Of a DNA stretch of 6,314 nt, positions 6,128 through 6,314 are shown piece by piece. How positions within the stretch are numbered: position 1 is the first letter of the stretch; every line of letters begins with the position of its first letter. The DNA lies in the NCBI GenBank assembly GCA_937916185.1, contig CALGGD010000172.1, forward strand, positions 1-6,314, in the 5' to 3' direction. The stretch comes from an uncultured Oxalobacter sp. (GTDB lineage: Bacteria; Pseudomonadota; Gammaproteobacteria; Burkholderiales; Burkholderiaceae_D). The notes under the pieces are model-generated. The model was given only the letters and a program-made list of their open reading frames with translations. It made no database searches and was not told where the DNA came from. Position numbers and translations under genes: made by a program.

Positions 6128-6314
6128 ATGAAAAACCGAGTTCCTGCTGTGAAATCCCTGCTCTCCGCCGCATTGCTGGTATTGGGCATATCGTATGCCA
6201 CCCAGACAGTTGCAGCGGCACCGGTCATGCCGGTGCCAGCGGCGGGTGATATCGAATCCCAGTGCAAATCGCAGCTGGATATCCTGAAAAAAGGCGTGGA
6301 TGACCTGTCCCCCC
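6128..6314 (+). CDS. Secreted protein, 5' end only (cut by window edge)
   Basis: Only the first 62 residues are visible. ATG 6128 opens with a signal peptide: a basic start MKNRVPAVK, then a hydrophobic stretch LLSAALLVLGISYA, and probable cleavage near residues 29-31 (TVAAA). A Pro/Ala-rich segment (PVMPVPAAG) and a helical beginning, DIESQCKSQLDILKKGVDDL, with one cysteine at residue 46, follow. The frame is open to the window end. A weak GAG-type ribosome binding site lies within GATTGAGTGATTGAAC just upstream. It follows the solute-binding protein on the same strand and is probably co-transcribed. The family cannot be named from this fragment. A periplasmic peptidase feeding the transporter is one idea consistent with the neighbour, but it is unproven. 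Confidence 0.75.
   Translation, partial: MKNRVPAVKSLLSAALLVLGISYATQTVAAAPVMPVPAAGDIESQCKSQLDILKKGVDDLSP

Overview
The window looks like an ordinary Gram-negative chromosomal segment of roughly 50% GC, with short intergenic gaps and several exported proteins. The parvulin-type periplasmic isomerase (Par27-like) and the family 5 solute-binding protein suggest a betaproteobacterium of the Burkholderiales. An Oxalobacter-like organism would fit the moderate GC, but the sequence alone does not prove it.

Layout, left to right. Positions 1-213 are AT-rich (about 35% GC over 1-180) and have no convincing gene. They hold a long hairpin (104-146) and a short GC-rich element (185-209) that closely resembles the 3' T-arm of a tmRNA gene. 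Next is a large leucine-rich-repeat protein on the + strand (289-1716). It is built almost entirely of 22-residue repeats and has no visible export signal. A strong hairpin (1762-1796) separates it from a convergent gene for a small secreted protein of unknown function (1821-2231, minus strand). A divergent intergenic region of about 170 bases then leads to a + strand gene for a membrane-anchored zinc-ribbon protein with an extracytoplasmic C-terminal domain (2403-3209). A symmetrical bidirectional terminator (3232-3265) ends both this gene and the convergent periplasmic peptidyl-prolyl isomerase (3291-4058, minus strand). A second divergent region of about 200 bases precedes a + strand ABC-transporter solute-binding protein (4267-6069). 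The start of another secreted protein follows after 58 bases (6128 to the window edge).

Four of the six genes encode proteins with signal peptides and a fifth has a signal anchor, so the region is mainly concerned with the cell envelope: folding of exported proteins, solute or peptide capture, and uncharacterised envelope proteins. The solute-binding protein and the truncated gene after it probably share a transcript. The other genes alternate in strand and are probably transcribed singly. The least explained elements are the repeat-protein gene, the tmRNA-like fragment upstream of it, the small secreted protein, and the zinc-ribbon membrane protein.
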